A DNA stretch of 64,000 nucleotides, taken from NCBI GenBank assembly GCA_947179485.1, contig OX359248.1:26607378-26671377 (forward strand). The letters are read 5' to 3'. Positions 17,502-31,162 of this stretch are shown here, piece by piece. The DNA is from Allacma fusca. Lineage: Eukaryota; Arthropoda; Collembola; Symphypleona; Sminthuridae. The notes beneath the pieces were generated by a model. The model was not told the origin of the DNA. It made no database searches and saw only the letters and a list, made by a program, of their open reading frames with translations. The position numbers and the translations under genes are program-made. How positions within the stretch are numbered: the first letter of the stretch is position 1; every line of letters starts with the position of its first letter.

Positions 17502-19488
17502 AATTTTCCGCATAAGAAATTCTGCATGAATTTGTACCAATAAAGATCTTGCTTTTCAGTACTTTAAAATGCGTAAACACTTCAGGTTCTTCATATTTAT
17601 TCATTTGCTCAGATTTTCTGTACAAGACACATTTTCTACTCCTACTTAATAGTGCAAGTGAAGTATAAACTTAAATTAATGGTTACAAACTTTCAAAGCC
17701 CAGTTCAATGTGTGCTAACAGTAGCGTCATATCGGATAATGTTATCTACGAAATTCACTATTTACAATTACATTTTAACAGTCAGATCTTTTGCATCTTG
17801 AAGTGTGACTCACTTGGTTAGCTTCTACATAAAATTACGGGGACGATGAAACATACGAGGACGTGAATTGCACTTTATTTGGAATCATATTTTTTCATTA
17901 TCCAGTGGTGGCAAGAATAAATAATAGTTGTTAAAGAAAACAGAAAATGAGAAAAACAAAACTCTCCAAATATATTCCGAATTGAAAACGCTAATAATAA
18001 TACGCTTGTAATGATCACTTACATAAACATTACCCTAGCGTTGTTGAAAACCTTTCATGTACAAGCACACTACGCACCTATCTACTACATTAATACTTCG
18101 TTACGAGCACCTTTCGCCTAATTTCGTATTGCGGTTGTTTCAACGCTGAATTATAAATACCAAAAAAGTCAAACATTGAAGTTACACTTAAATACGTGTG
18201 ATCACAAAAATAAAACATGTAACCAAATTCTGTGCTAAATTATACAGAACAGATCAACTTCAGCGCTGATTGAGTAAACTACAAGTAACTCTGCGAAATT
18301 AAAATAATCAATCGTCAATAACTTCTAAATCATTATTATCATACGATACAATGCAAGAAGGATGAAAAATCAATAGCAATACAGCAAAATGATAGACATA
18401 ATGACGACAAAACTGAAACCAAGTTAACACAGGAAACTGGTAAACCCGCTAAAGACCACAGAAATTCGTTCTTCAGGGGTAAGCTCGCAGGAGCGTAATG
18501 GTATGATACAATGGATACGCGGTTGACCTCTTTTTTAATTGTACGGTGTCCTGGGATCCACATGCGTCATTTCCCATGTGCTACAATTGTAAATTAATAG
18601 TTATTTCGTAATATATTCCAATATTCATTACTTCCAGATAAAATTTGTTCACGTATGTATACAAACAAGTAAAAAATTTAGCATTACAACTAATTCATTT
18701 TGTGAGAAACTTCAGCAATAGATCAGTAATATTATTATTTAACACTGAACGAACATCAAAGAATAATAACTTATTATAAAGAAAGCATTCATATAATTCC
18801 CAACATTTAAATATATCTACTTAAAAACATTCAAAGAAATGAAACGCCACTTTGCTGGTTCACAGCAATTGTAATAATCAGCATTAAAGATTATAGGTAA
18901 CAAATATTTGTAATAAAAGGTAAAAGTATACAAAGGATTCCAGATTTACAGGTAGCAAATAAACCAACAATACAGATATACTGAATCTGTCATGTCAAGA
19001 TATCTATAGAAAGTTGCGATGACTTCCTGATTACTTTTATCACTACCATGTTTTGCACAATAAAATACAGCGACATTTTACGTGACGCTAAATTTTTACA
19101 TTGCGGACTTGGAATTCTAACTTACGGGCATAGATATAGAAAGCACTTATCGTTTGTAATTTGGCAAATACGACATACTCAGATACAAGACTCACATAAA
19201 ATATCATGCTAGCATTCACAAAATGTGGATGGTGTACGCAAGGCATATGGTTTGACATCACATATGCTGGCAGTCAGTTAAATCGAATTGATATTTGTTG
19301 TATAATGTCAAATATTACAACAGACGTATCTTGAGACTACACAGTATCTCCAGAAAATAGAAAGCTCTTTAGAACTATACGGCAAACGGTATAAAAATTG
19401 TGCGAAGAAAATAGACGTGAATTTGCTTTGTGAAGAAAATCATAACGAGCGTTAGGCGAATCTCTCAACCCTATACTACATAGATTTA
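17502..19488. other. Intergenic, convergent 3' ends of MPP10 and CDC50
   Basis: About 2 kb of AT-rich sequence without a supportable gene. The left end holds the MPP10 polyadenylation signal. The minus-strand part next to 19489 is probably the 3' UTR of the CDC50 gene, which is long in many insects, but its end cannot be fixed. Confidence 0.5.
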
Positions 19489-21494
19489 CTAGAGAGATGT
19501 TGTAGCCATAAGTGAAAGCGAAGAAAGGTGAGGACCACCACCAGCGTGATTCAAAGCTTGATCAGAAGTAGGGCTATCGGTCTGAACAGCAGAAGCGATT
19601 GTATGTGGACTAACGTTTGCGTCACGGTGATAATTACCTGGTTCGTTGGGACGAACTAAGTTTCTGAGAGTAGAAAATATTACATCATATGCCATGCCAT
19701 AAAGAAGAGGATTTTGAAGCACAAACACAATTCAAGTCCGCAAGAAAAGAAAGAATATGTTATAGAAAGTCGGTATTAGAGACTATTTAGGTTACAATTT
19801 AGATAGAAATCTACAGAGCCCCACAGTCAGGGCTAGAAATAGACCTGAAGCTAAAGAAGCTATCTAAGCATTTTCAAAGGTTACAAAATTCCAATAATCG
19901 TAAAAGAGAAAATCGCAATAATATTCTTTGCTAAAACATTTGAGAAAAGACTTACCTCTTTCCGTAGTTGATGTGAATGAAGAGAAACACGATACCAAGA
20001 ATAAGGCAAATGGCCCCAACAACTATGTACGAAATTCCAAGGAATGGATTTTTACCCCCAAGAAGTGCAGTAGTAGAAATCACAACTGATTTTGTTCCTT
20101 GAAACGATGTGACTGGAAAAGCTAAAAGTCAAGCCAGTTTTTAACATGAATATTTTAATTATTTTAAGTTTGTTCTAATAAGTTTGTTTCCACTTTATTC
20201 ATAAGCATCTTACAGTAAGTTATTTTTAGAGTGTAATTGCCAGGTGGTAGTCCATCACGAATACCAATATTGGAGGGAGCATCATGATTAACAATGCGAT
20301 ATAACTTTCGGAAATTCGGCAGTGCAGCTGTTCTCATCCAAACTATGAAATCTTCATTTTCGATGCCATCCGTTAAATTCCATAAATCGGTCTTCCAAGC
20401 TATTGGTGGAGTTAAGAATATATATAATAATTTCAGCACAAACCCAAATATGTTAAACTTAAACCAATCAGTACGTGTATGAACCTATTGGCTTCACGAA
20501 AGTTTGCCATGCTGGGTGGTTAGGATTGTTCTTTGCTTCATTCCACCAAGAAGGGTTCTTAAACTTGTACTTCTTGTCTGTTTCCCAAGCGATTCCTGTT
20601 CCTGACAATGGTATTTCTGAGTCATCTTTGTACAGAAGAATAACATCGTTGAACATTGAGTTAGCTATCGCACCGCATGGAAAAATAATTTTCCTTTGGG
20701 CTGGAATAAATACAAAATGTACATTCATTAATTATTATTATTCATCGTGCAAATGAACCACTTTGTAACATTTGTAATAGTAATAAGAATATTTGTAATA
20801 ATTTTAATTATTATCAATAATCACTTACTCTGTGACGTACTAAATCGAAATGGATTGCAGGCTTCGTCAGGTAAAACCGGTGCTGAATGGTCGCCCACTT
20901 GACCTAGGAGCTGCTTGTCATCTCTTGATTTTACGTACCTTCGATGATTTTGGTAGAAGTTAGTAAGGGCATAATAGATGTACACTTTGCCCTTTATAAA
21001 ACAAAAGTTCACATCGTTCCAATAAAAATGGTCTCAAATTCGAAAATTCTTCGTCAAGGGTGCTCGTTAAATAATTAACCCTTACCTTCAGAGCTTCTGT
21101 GATTTCTAATTGTATGGGTGCACACTCACATGTGACAGTACCATTTGCGATCACATCCGAGCATTTTTGTTCATCTTTTCCAGTTCCGCTTCCAGTACCA
21201 GCCTTGATGCAGTGTGTATACTCTTTTGTTATTTCATTCACACTGTCCGAAAAAAACAGAAGACCAATGCCAACGGGAATGAAAAGTATGCCAATCACAA
21301 AGAAGGTGGGTAAGACAGTTCCAGCTGTCAGGATGGGTTGCCAGGCAGCCAGGCGTTGCTGCTTAAAAGCAGAATCTGAAACAATTAAAAACCAATTATA
21401 TCTCCCATTTTTCGGAGCACACAATAATAATAATTGCAGTTCTAGCCACAAACTCCTTACCCGCTGGCCTCTTTGACTTGTCCGTTTCAGTCAT
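19489..21494 (-). CDS. CDC50: CDC50/TMEM30 family protein, P4-ATPase flippase beta subunit
   Basis: CDC50 proteins pair with P4-ATPases, are needed for their exit from the ER, and support phospholipid flipping. Exons: 21494-21461, 21375-21086, 20991-20829, 20700-20485, 20399-20214, 20121-19956 and 19663-19489; 409 aa. Two membrane spans are seen: an N-terminal one ([20 protein letters not shown]) and a C-terminal one ([20 protein letters not shown]), with a large exoplasmic domain between. Family markers include [68 protein letters not shown] and LPPGNYTL. Exon 4 must end at a weak donor (AATAG/GTTCAT at 20485), since the next GT breaks the frame and the chosen join restores the expected KPxxW motif. 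The C-terminal tail of about 55 residues is poorly conserved. Confidence 0.94.
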
Positions 21495-24400
21495 CGCTGA
21501 ACGATCCGAGATATCCTCCTGTCTGGAAGCAACCAAAGGTTCGACCTTAAACTACATAAAACTTTCCTCGCTGAAATTTGTCTGCTATGCCGTATCAGTT
21601 GAAGTAAAGTAACAAATATCGACCAGCAAGAACAGAAGTTTCCACCAATTTCAAGCGTTATGTCTCACAGGATTTCAACTCTGGACAAATTATAAAACAA
21701 TAAAAATTAGTCCCTACACACACAGACAACAAAATAATCATTTTAACTATATAAGTCACAATAAAGGTAAGTACAGTCAATTGTTAATCATTTCGACTGT
21801 CTTATATTTCACAATTACAACATACAACACGTCATGTTACTCTTACAAATTAAATCCTGCTAATAGGCATGTATTCATCAAAACTGCTAATAAATATGAC
21901 CCGAGAGCGTACAATTCACTGTCTCACACTCACATGCTTATAGAAATATCTATTTTAAAGGAATAATTTTTTATTGACCAACATTTTACTACATCACCTG
22001 AGAATAAATAATAATAAGAATATAAACAAAATCAAATTAGCAATTATTTACCCTTACATTTCTCTTTTGAAACTGTAATTCAGAAATATAATTTCACTGT
22101 TCCAAATCTTTGTTTATATAAAGCACAAAATTTCCACATATATGATTACGAAACATTTAAGTTCCAAAAGAAGGTTCAAAACTATTCCACACTTCACTAA
22201 ATCCACTTAATACCACAATATATTTGGGCCATTCCGTGCAAGTACGGGTTTCATTACTTACTTAAAAAGTAATTAATTTAAATACACGTACAATTCAAGG
22301 CTGACTAATCCATACAGTGCTAATGTTTGTGTATTATGTATGGGGACTGGGACTGGGGACAAATGTATTCGACATCCGCTCCTGTATATGGCTAATACAT
22401 TTTCAGAAAGATACAGATAGAGATTGTCCCGATTTATTATTCATATGGGGAACTGCTGGCAACTTTTTTACACCTTCTAACATGCGCCTTTGCCTTAGCC
22501 TTTCCTAATAAGAGTACATAACTAAGTATGCCTATGCGGTCTGACGTACGTACTATATATGAGGGTCTCTATCTCTAGTCTCTAGTCACTGCTGCGGGCG
22601 GCGATGCGAGGCAGTGCTCAGTGCCAGTGCGAGGTATATGCATGCATGAGCTCCCAGTACTCACAAGCTTGAATTTAAAGAGTCCATACTCATCATCTGG
22701 AGTTTAACAAGCCAATTAATAATTTAATAACGGACTTATATTTTTTTGTTATATTGTAACATTTGTCAAACATTTAATTCAGCAGACCTAAAAAGTATTT
22801 TTTGATGCATATTAGTCCTTATTTTCTTAACAGTCCTTATTTGTTTCTGGCCGAAATTCTCTGAGTCTCAATATGCCCCAGGGAAAGAAATCGTTAGCTC
22901 CTGTACTTAGTTAATTACTTTAACTTTTAATCTAGTCCAGTAGTCCAGTTAAATAGAACTGAAAATATATTTTAATAAAGATAAGTATTCATGAAGAATT
23001 TAAAAAAAAAAGCAACTGCAAATATGCATATGCAGTGGGAATGCCTGAAGCAATTATATGAAATCACAATGAAACTCTGAGGACCCGAAAACATTTTTGT
23101 GAATTTGGAATATGATAGCCAGTTTCGTGTTTTGATTAATAAAATCATTGATTGTTTGTATTGTGTACAAATGACATATCAAAACGTCAGTCCGACTGGT
23201 GATAATTTAAAAATTCTTCCGGGGCCCCTGACAGATTCAGATTAGAGATAGTACACACTGCAAAAAGAGACATTTTATTAGTGCTTTGTAGGAAACGCTC
23301 AAGAATTGTGGATGTTTTGACAGATAGTGCAGGGGTACAGGTGGATAGACCGCGGTTTGAAAGTAGCATACTACTGGCTCTTTGATGTGTCTAATATGTG
23401 AATGTGAATGGCCTAAAGTATTTTTGAAAAAGCTCCTTATAGCACATAGCGATTCGGATGAGGAAAAAATGAAATATTTGACTGTATGTATTTGTAACTG
23501 GAAATTTGTCTATAAAATATACAACAACGATGGATTTCTAATAATGGATTATTAGTTCTGAAAAATCCTCCGTTGTTCCTTTCCTCCTGGAAAATACACA
23601 CGTCAGCGTGGGGTTTCCTCGTATCGATCAAATATACCTATATATTTAAAGGTCCTTGTCTTTTTTTAAATGTCAGGAGGCCTATGGAGAAGGTAAAAGA
23701 TATTCTTACAACTAAAAAAACGTAGGCGTAGGAATCTGCCTCAACTCAGACCCAGGTCACAGTCATACAATGCAATATGCAGGTCGGTGGCATTTTAAAG
23801 GAAAGGAGGCTATAAAAGTAGGTGAATGTGAATGCTGGGAAAGATTCATTGGATACTATTACTTTGTAAATACCAGCTGCAGCTACCCCTAATGTTTACA
23901 TCAAAAGTATACTCTGCTCTGCAGCTCAGCAGCTCGTCCGTACTATTTCGAACACGTATGGGCCACTCGTCATCGTCACTCTATACATACACAAATATAC
24001 GATAATGGTTTGTTTACATTAATTTTGCCAAATTTTTACTTAACAGTTTATTACATTGTTAGTACATATATACAGTACAGTGTAATAGAATATTAATTGG
24101 ATCTAGCAACATCTGTGAAATTGTTATTTTAAACATTTGTTTCCTTCTGTATATTGCTACAAGCAATCTAATATATAATTTATTATGACGTGACAGACAA
24201 GGCTATGGCACACGGCTCGGTATCACTATACTTTTTTTATCCTTCTTTTAAAGAAAGCAGCGACACGGGCAGTGCTGCGGTGCATAGAGAATACAATTAT
24301 TACGGATTAAATAAATTATGGAGTCATCCCTTAAATTAAATGTAATGGAGACTATGCACTGATCTACTGGGATAAGAATCACTCATGATTGGTAGCACTA

Positions 24401-24891
24401 CGAGATACTGGATGTGGAGCATGTTATGGTTGATCATTTAAGTAATTACAAGTAACTAAATGTCTGTGCATCGACAAATAACAATATATTTATACCCTGT
24501 GTTAGGAAATAAAATTTAATATGTTCTTGAATGATAGGAATGCTACACTACACTACTGTTAAACACATTACTAACAATAAATTAGAGACCCACTAAAACA
24601 TTTTCGAAGTAAGTTGCGAAAACGTAATTGAAATCGATAAAAATTATTTGCATTACGTTATATGCTACAATTGCTTATTAATGTATTATACGGATATCAT
24701 TCTACTTTGTCGAATGTGGAATGCCATTAATGCTACACAATCATTACAAACCAACTATAACTTTTCCATAATTACTCATTCATGTATAAGTGGCTCATCA
24801 GAAACTATATTTAGAGGATGAAAATATCACGAAACTCCATCCTAACCGTGAGAATGGAGGGAAAGAGTAAAGCCGTCTGTGAACTTAAATA
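21495..24891. other. Intergenic region upstream of CDC50 and downstream of CCDC22
   Basis: The section from about 22550 to 22650 is GC-richer (CTGCTGCGGGCGGCGATGCG) than its AT-rich neighbours and could be the promoter of CDC50. Short, unconvincing open stretches lie at 23187-23631; they match no family I recognise and may be decayed transposon. No RNA gene is seen. Confidence 0.45.
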
Positions 24892-27219
24892 TCATTCACT
24901 GGAAACAGAATTGTTACTATTAGCTCGAGCAATAGACGGATCCCTGAGAGTGGCTTGCAAAATTTGATTCTCCTTCTTCATTTGAGTCAAATCTGCTTGT
25001 AGTCGGTCCAGTTTGCACTGAAAATTTTTTGCTTTTTCTGCTTCTACTTTATCTTCTAAATCCCTTGCAAGTCGTTTCGAATTACCCGTTTCTTCCAAGG
25101 TTTTTATTATTCGTGAAAAATCAGAATGAATTGATACAAGAAGTTTATATGACTGAGCAACATTTTTATCCTTCTCCGCATCCTAATAGGAGAAAAAGAA
25201 GTCAACAAACTTGTTTGTGATGGTAAATATTTTAAATAATACATTGGAAGTGGTTCAAAATAGGATTTTACCTTATATATTAACTCATCGGCAACAGCGA
25301 ACGTTCGATCAAGACGACCAGACAGGGTGTTAATGTCTTTCTGAATTGCTTTAGTATCAGTTATAACTTTCGTTATTTCTCGTTTCTGCTTCTTAATGTT
25401 ACCAATGATTTCACAAATTCTCCTTGTGTATGCGGATCTGGAATCCATCAGAATAATTGACTTCGTCAACGAATTAACAAATTAGAAATGATATAGTAAA
25501 AGCGTTAGCATTGTAGAACTATGAAGAAGGTTACCGATTTAGATCTTTTGGCATTTTCTCGTACTCAGCCATAAGTTGTGAGTAAAGTTCGACTTTTTCT
25601 TTGGCTTCCTGGCCCATTTCTTTTAAAACTGCCTTCAAGCTACGTATTTCTTCTCTTTGCTTGGCTGTTTCGGACTGGAAGCATTGTAAAAAAGTAAAAA
25701 GGATAAAAGTTTTAAATAATCTCCTATCATTTACTACTCCCGAATAAAAAACCATATTTCAAAACAAATACTCTTAAATCCACTTACAATTTTGTTTGCG
25801 CTATCAGCTCGTTTGTGTCGTATCTCATCTATTAAAGGCTGTCTGTGGTTTTCCCACTGATTAGCTAAGTTTAAAAGTTTCTCTATTTGTGAATCTACAG
25901 CATTTTTAACCTTGTCCAATCCATCTTCGGATCCACTTAGAAGCTGATGGGTTTTTCTTTGCCTATCTAAATCCTTTTCCCTCGCTTCGATTCTGCCACG
26001 CAGTCTGGAAACTTCATCTTCAAGTGTGGAAATATTTTGGTTGAGTTTATTTATTGCTTTATCTTTTTGTTTGGCTAGCTTTACTTTTGACTTAGTATTT
26101 TCCTGCAATGCTTTTGTTCGAGCTGCAACTTCTGCTGCTTCCTCTGCAGCTTTGCGAATCTGCTCATTGCGAGCCAACTCTTCCGCAGCTGCTTCCTCTT
26201 GATTGACTGTCGACTCTAATTTTGGTTTTTCTTTAATTGGCGGCTTAATTACTTTTTCAGCTACTTTCGGTTTTTCTTTTATTCTTGGCTTAGCTACTGG
26301 AACTTCCTTTGTGATTTCAGGAACAATCTCAACTTCAGGTTCGTCAGGATCACCAAAATCATCATCTGTGTCAGTAACACTTGGTGGAGCAACTAGTGTT
26401 GTTGGTGAAGTTACTTCAGTGCTATGCTTAAATTTTTCACGCTGTTTTGCGAAGCTAAGTTCGGCCAGGTGACTGGCATAAAATCTCATGCTTTCTATAA
26501 TTTACCAAGATTACAAATCTATAATGCCTTTAAAAACTAAATACAAAATGTTACAACCTCTAAAAGAAATGGAAATGCCTCTTTACCCTTTGGAAGAGCA
26601 TCAACATTAATAGCTGCAGGTAATCGAATTCCGCCTACTTCTATGCCCGACGAAAAATCATCTTCCTCTTTACTCTCAGCCTCTTTAGCAATTTTTGACA
26701 ATAAAACTTCTATTTTATCCCCAACTTCACTGTCAATATCTCGAGGCAACTTCTCCACCATGAAAATTAATAGTTTCCTTGTATCCCCTTCACTAGGGTA
26801 CAAGAACGACTGACACCCTATTTCTTCCTTGTAGCCCAAGTCCTGAAAATGTATGGAAATAATAAATCAAAATAAAAACTCCCAATAAGTTTACTTAATT
26901 AACACACAACCGCGAGTTAAAAACTTACAGTAACTAATTGAGCCAACTGTGACGCAACTTTGTACCGACCCGACATGGAAGTAGCTCCATCATACGCTGG
27001 AATATCCATATCCGGACGTGCCAGTTGCAAACACCTTGTCACGCATTTAATAATTTGGAGTGGTGAAAGCTCAGCTACATTCGTGTTAACATCACTGAAA
27101 TAAAACAATTAACTATCAGACATCTACATCTCATATTACACAACTTCTCCCTTTGATTAGTACACTAACCATCCTATTTGTTCCAGCGTATATATAAGTA
27201 TCGAATCAACTTCTTCCAT
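24892..27219 (-). CDS. CCDC22: Coiled-coil domain-containing protein 22
   Basis: CCDC22 is part of the CCC (COMMD/CCDC22/CCDC93) complex, which with Retriever and WASH recycles membrane proteins from endosomes. Exons: 27219-27170, 27094-26929, 26842-26587, 26494-25788, 25674-25535, 25437-25272 and 25182-24892; 591 aa, near the human length. The N-terminal NN-CH-type domain reads MEEVDSILIYTLEQIGC, with DLGYKEEIGCQSFLYPSEGD after it. The C-terminal coiled coil carries the best-conserved block, RICEIIGNIKKQKREITKVI followed by INTLSGRLDRTFAVADELIY. Between them is a charged linker with repeated IKEKPK motifs. The exon 3 donor at 26587 (AAGG/GTAAAG) was chosen because a later GT leads to a stop; it is phase-consistent. 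Confidence 0.95.
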
Positions 27220-28242
27220 TTCGAGCCTCAATATTTTTCCTTCCCTCAAAACAAGTAGGCTCCAGGTTCCCCAAGCTCCTCGCTTAAGTAAATATATCAG
27301 TAATCTCTCTTGTCTTTCACAAACAACTACTCACGTATGAATTAACTTCCTTTCTCAAGTTCGATTGCTGGATGGCAAACATGAATCCTTTTCTTTGTGC
27401 AATACCCCAGGTCACAGGTGGACGTATTCCAACTTCGAAATTAACCTGACAAATATTGCAACAACTAGAACTTTACTTTTCAACTCTACATCGCTTTACC
27501 TTTATAAATTAAATGCCAACCGACGGAAAGTAAGATTTACCTTTCGATTGATTTCTCAAATGTTGATTAACAATTACTCCAAATGCATATTTAGCACGAC
27601 GATATGTAAATAAAAATGATCGAAATCAAAACTTACAAATCCCGTCACCTAGTCATAGTACTGCTCTGTACTCTACAGAGAGATTAATTGGGTTGAAGAC
27701 ACTTTGAATCCCTAATTAGGCTGTTGGTCTGTCTAGACCATTTGTATTACAACTATTACTACTTTACCTATTCTGATCATACGTGTGTATGTAATTATTG
27801 TGAAGTTATTTTAACTCTCGGAATAAACTGAAAACAAGGCTTTTTTCGTTGGTTATTCTGTTTTGAGTTGGTCGTCCCTTCTACGAAACTTAAGTAAGGG
27901 AATGTGGAAATAAGAATTGTCACTTTTTCGTGACTTGAATGGTTCTCGATTAAATCACATGTTTTTAGTACTTGACCATTGAGCACCATTGAAATCATGA
28001 ATGAATTAATGTAAACTCCAGGCATTGACAAATAAAGGCGGGAACTGAATTCACTACGAGTTGATCGGCGGGACGAGGGGTAAAACACAACACACGATCA
28101 CAACCGCAACTTAACCAACACCCAAACGAAGGAAAATTAATCATCGGCTGTACGAATTCATTAACAATGAAAGTTAATAAATTCTAATGATATTTAGACA
28201 GGCTATGCAACTATTGATAGTGAGTTATTTACTAATTGAAGC
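27220..28242. other. Intergenic, upstream of CCDC22
   Basis: Sequence between the CCDC22 start and a hAT-type element. It should contain the CCDC22 promoter. The open frames at 27365-27613 and 27795-28088 show no family resemblance, and no RNA gene or other repeat is visible. Confidence 0.45.
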
Positions 28243-28250
28243 GTTTGAAT

Positions 28251-28925
28251 CAGTGCTCTCAGTTAGACACCCTTACTTACTCTTTACTCATAATTTTGCC
28301 TCTCATGATGTCCAGTACTTACTTTTTACTTACTCAGGGGCTTCATGGTAGCTATCTGACTTACTCTTTATTCCCTCAAAATTTCGGGTCGCAGTGTAAT
28401 ACTTACTCTTTACTTACTTATTCGCAAAAATAAGCTGATATTACTTACTCTTTACTTACTTTTGCCTGCATAGTACTCAAGTAATACTTACGCATTTTCA
28501 AATATAATCCACGTCACTGCCATCTTTGGTAGTGTAGTCAACGACTCAAGTTTAACGATTTGCATCGTCGCAAGTATTTAAAGGCATTGTTTGCCTATGG
28601 CCTGTGTTATCTGCCTCCATAAACCATATATAAGTCATGGATATTGTCGGAGAACATTTTTTCTATGGTAGTTACTCCAGTAAAGAAGAGTTTACTTACT
28701 CAATACTTACTTTTTGATACTTTGCAGTTCGTCTTACTTACTCATTACTTAAATTACACCGGGGAATGAGTGTTCGTACTTACTCTTTACTTACTTAAAC
28801 ATCAACCTTTTTAAAATTACTTACGCATTACTTACTCATACTCGCAGGTGTGAGTACGAGTAAGTACAATACTCACTTACTCCCTTTATGAAAAATTCGA
28901 GTAATGAGTAAAATTGAGAGCACTG
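28251..28925. mobile_element. Non-autonomous hAT-type DNA transposon with TTACTTACTC subterminal repeats
   Basis: The element begins CAGTGCTCTCA and ends TGAGAGCACTG, an inverted repeat, and is flanked on both sides by the same 8 bases, GTTTGAAT (28243-28250 and 28926-28933). An 8-bp target duplication and CA..TG termini are the hallmark of the hAT superfamily. It is 675 bp with no coding capacity. Its outer parts carry many scattered copies of TTACTTACTC or ACTCTTTACTTACT, in both halves, resembling subterminal transposase-binding repeats. The intact target duplication implies it has not been much rearranged since insertion. Confidence 0.88.
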
Positions 28926-28933
28926 GTTTGAAT

Positions 28934-29249
28934 TGCAAAGTGTGTTTGTAAATTCATATTTATAAATAAAATAAGAACAAACATCGTGGAAGGAGACAGA
29001 AATCAAATAACCATCATGAGTACATGTGCGAGTATGATATTCGAAACAGATTTATTGGCCGAGATGGAGGCAGATTTGTGAGGCTTTGTCTTTTATGAAA
29101 AATAAAATGGCGTGGTTGGTGAAGATGTCTATAGAAATAACAAGTTGTAATTTGTAAAATGAATAGCACTAAATATTAATTAATTACAAAGGGAATTAAT
29201 AACACAGAACTGTTTACGAGTTTACAAAAGGGTGTCAGAATGCCTAGAT
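28934..29249. other. Intergenic, 3' of the first citrate carrier gene
   Basis: About 300 bases between the hAT element and the stop codon of the carrier gene. Probably 3' UTR of that gene. Nothing else is seen. Confidence 0.4.
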
Positions 29250-30668
29250 TTAACCGTAACCTTTCATAATTTGAATTAATGATTCATAAATGACAAAAAT
29301 GATGCTTGTTTCTACAGATGCACGAATAAGTCGGGGTACTGATCCCTTATAGAATCTGAAAGATTTTCAAAAACATAAAGGATCAACTAATTTAACTGCA
29401 ACTGTGTCTAATAATACTAAAAGTGAATGAAACGCTAAGTATCAAAACACATTCTGACCCTTTTGCCCCTTCTTGGCTCCATATCTTGACTATGCAGTCC
29501 CAATTGCCTTTATATTTACGAGCTTCTAGTCCCTAGTAACGAAATTGTTACGAAGCGTAGTGCCTTTACATCGTTTTGTTTTTATAACGATTATGATTTT
29601 TAATATACATCTCCTTACCTGCATCCGTGTCTTCACAACATCTACAGGTGCATTCCCTAACGCTGAAACTGCTCCAGCAATACTTCCAAAAGCTGCGGTA
29701 ATTAATTTTGGAGTCTTAAGCGCAGTGTTACCCCCAGTGTATTCGTCCGTGAGCGTCTCCATAATATAAAATCTAATTGATACATTGGTTGCTTGTCTTA
29801 TTATTGTACTTAGGACGCCTTGGTAGAGCCCACCAATACCTAAATATACATATTTACCTAATTAATGTAATCATTTAAATGCAGATTGAAAAACATTGTG
29901 ATGATAATATACAAGTTGGTGTACCTTCCGCGCGAACGATTTGTTTAATTCCATGGAAAACACCGTGGAATTTCGGATTGGAAGAACTTTGGTCGTTTAT
30001 GAATTTCACTTTTATGGTTTCTTTAGGGATGACTACCAAAAAAGCTTCGATCACGCCTGTTCCCATTCCGCATAATAACCTATTTGAATGTGATAGATGC
30101 CCTTTAGAATCCAAACTGTATTTCTTCAATGTTTCAAAAGACCCGAACCTTTATCAAATTATAACAATACATGGTATAAGCACAAATACTTATTAAGTCC
30201 CAGTAGTTTAATATAATAAGCAAGCTTAAATAAATACAATGTGTTTTAATAATTACCGTATCGCAGATTTTGGTATTGCTCCGTACAGAAGAATACTTAT
30301 CCCGGAATATAAACCAAAAAACCCTCGTGCCCGTAAAGTTTTCTTGACACAATCAAGAAATCCATTGTATTTTTTGTTGCTGCTTTTATCATCCAACTGT
30401 AACTGGGTTTTCACATATTCTGCTGGGTATGTAATTAAAATCTCAATACCTCCTGCTACTCCTCCTATAATAATTAATTGATTGTGGGAATTTATTCGTT
30501 TTTTGAAAACCTTAATAGCGATAAGGTCATACTACGGCATAATACATTTTTTGTTAAGAACTCGCCTGCAATCACACCCCTGAGGCCACCTGTTTCAGCT
30601 GCAGCAGAAGCCGCACCACGTGTGCTCAACCACGGTCGGTATCTGAATGGATGCTTTGTATTTTCCAT
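29250..30668 (-). CDS. SLC25A1: Mitochondrial tricarboxylate (citrate) carrier, SLC25A1-like, copy A
   Basis: SLC25A1 exchanges citrate for malate across the inner mitochondrial membrane and supplies cytosolic acetyl-CoA. Exons: 30668-30566, 30464-30257, 30148-29925, 29839-29619, 29532-29459 and 29355-29250; 311 aa. The three carrier repeats each show a PX(D/E)XX(K/R) motif: YPAEYVKTQLQLD, IPKETIKVKF and NAPVDVVKTRMQ. The citrate-carrier pattern continues with GLEARKYKGNWDC, FYKGSVPRL and RFGSFETLKKYS. The first intron starts with GC, not GT (GCAG/GCGAGT at 30565); the next available GT breaks the frame, while the GC donor restores IAGGVAGGIEI. A close relative (copy B) lies 7.4 kb upstream on the same strand with introns at matching places. 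Confidence 0.92.
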
Positions 30669-31029
30669 TGATTAAAAGTAAAAATCGTTCATTTAATCCG
30701 GTCATGGCTCTCCAACCTGAGTTATTCTTTTTAATTTGATGATGATTTGGGTTTTCCGTGTGATTGCAGATGATGGATTTTTTGAAACATTCATATTAAA
30801 GTAACAATAAGGGAGCCATAATTTAAGAAAGTGCGGAGCTAGCCATAATAATATGAAAGCGCTTAAATAATAGTTGATTATTACTTTAAATTTATCGATA
30901 ATAATAAATATTATTTTTTATAACTTGCTCTAGACTTTGTTGGGGTTAAATAACCAATTATTTACCAGACCGGCAGAGTTATTCTCCAGACATTACCAGC
31001 TCAACATGGTTGAATGATGAATGTTGTCA
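30669..31029. other. Intergenic, upstream of citrate carrier copy A
   Basis: AT-rich sequence that should include the copy A promoter. No open frame or repeat is supported. Confidence 0.4.
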
Positions 31030-31162
31030 TAAGGGACTGTGTACTAATGACGTCATACATTTAGGGGGAGGGGGAGTAGCAGAATGAGTGACTGCGGGTG
31101 ACAGGAGTGAGAGGAGTGAGGGAGGGGCAAGTGTTGTCTGACATCATACAAAATAACGAGGG

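Noticed and set aside
28251-28925. Degenerate telomere-like or simple repeat tract
   Set aside because: Precise inverted ends and an 8-bp duplication show it is a hAT-type element; the repeated motif is subterminal.
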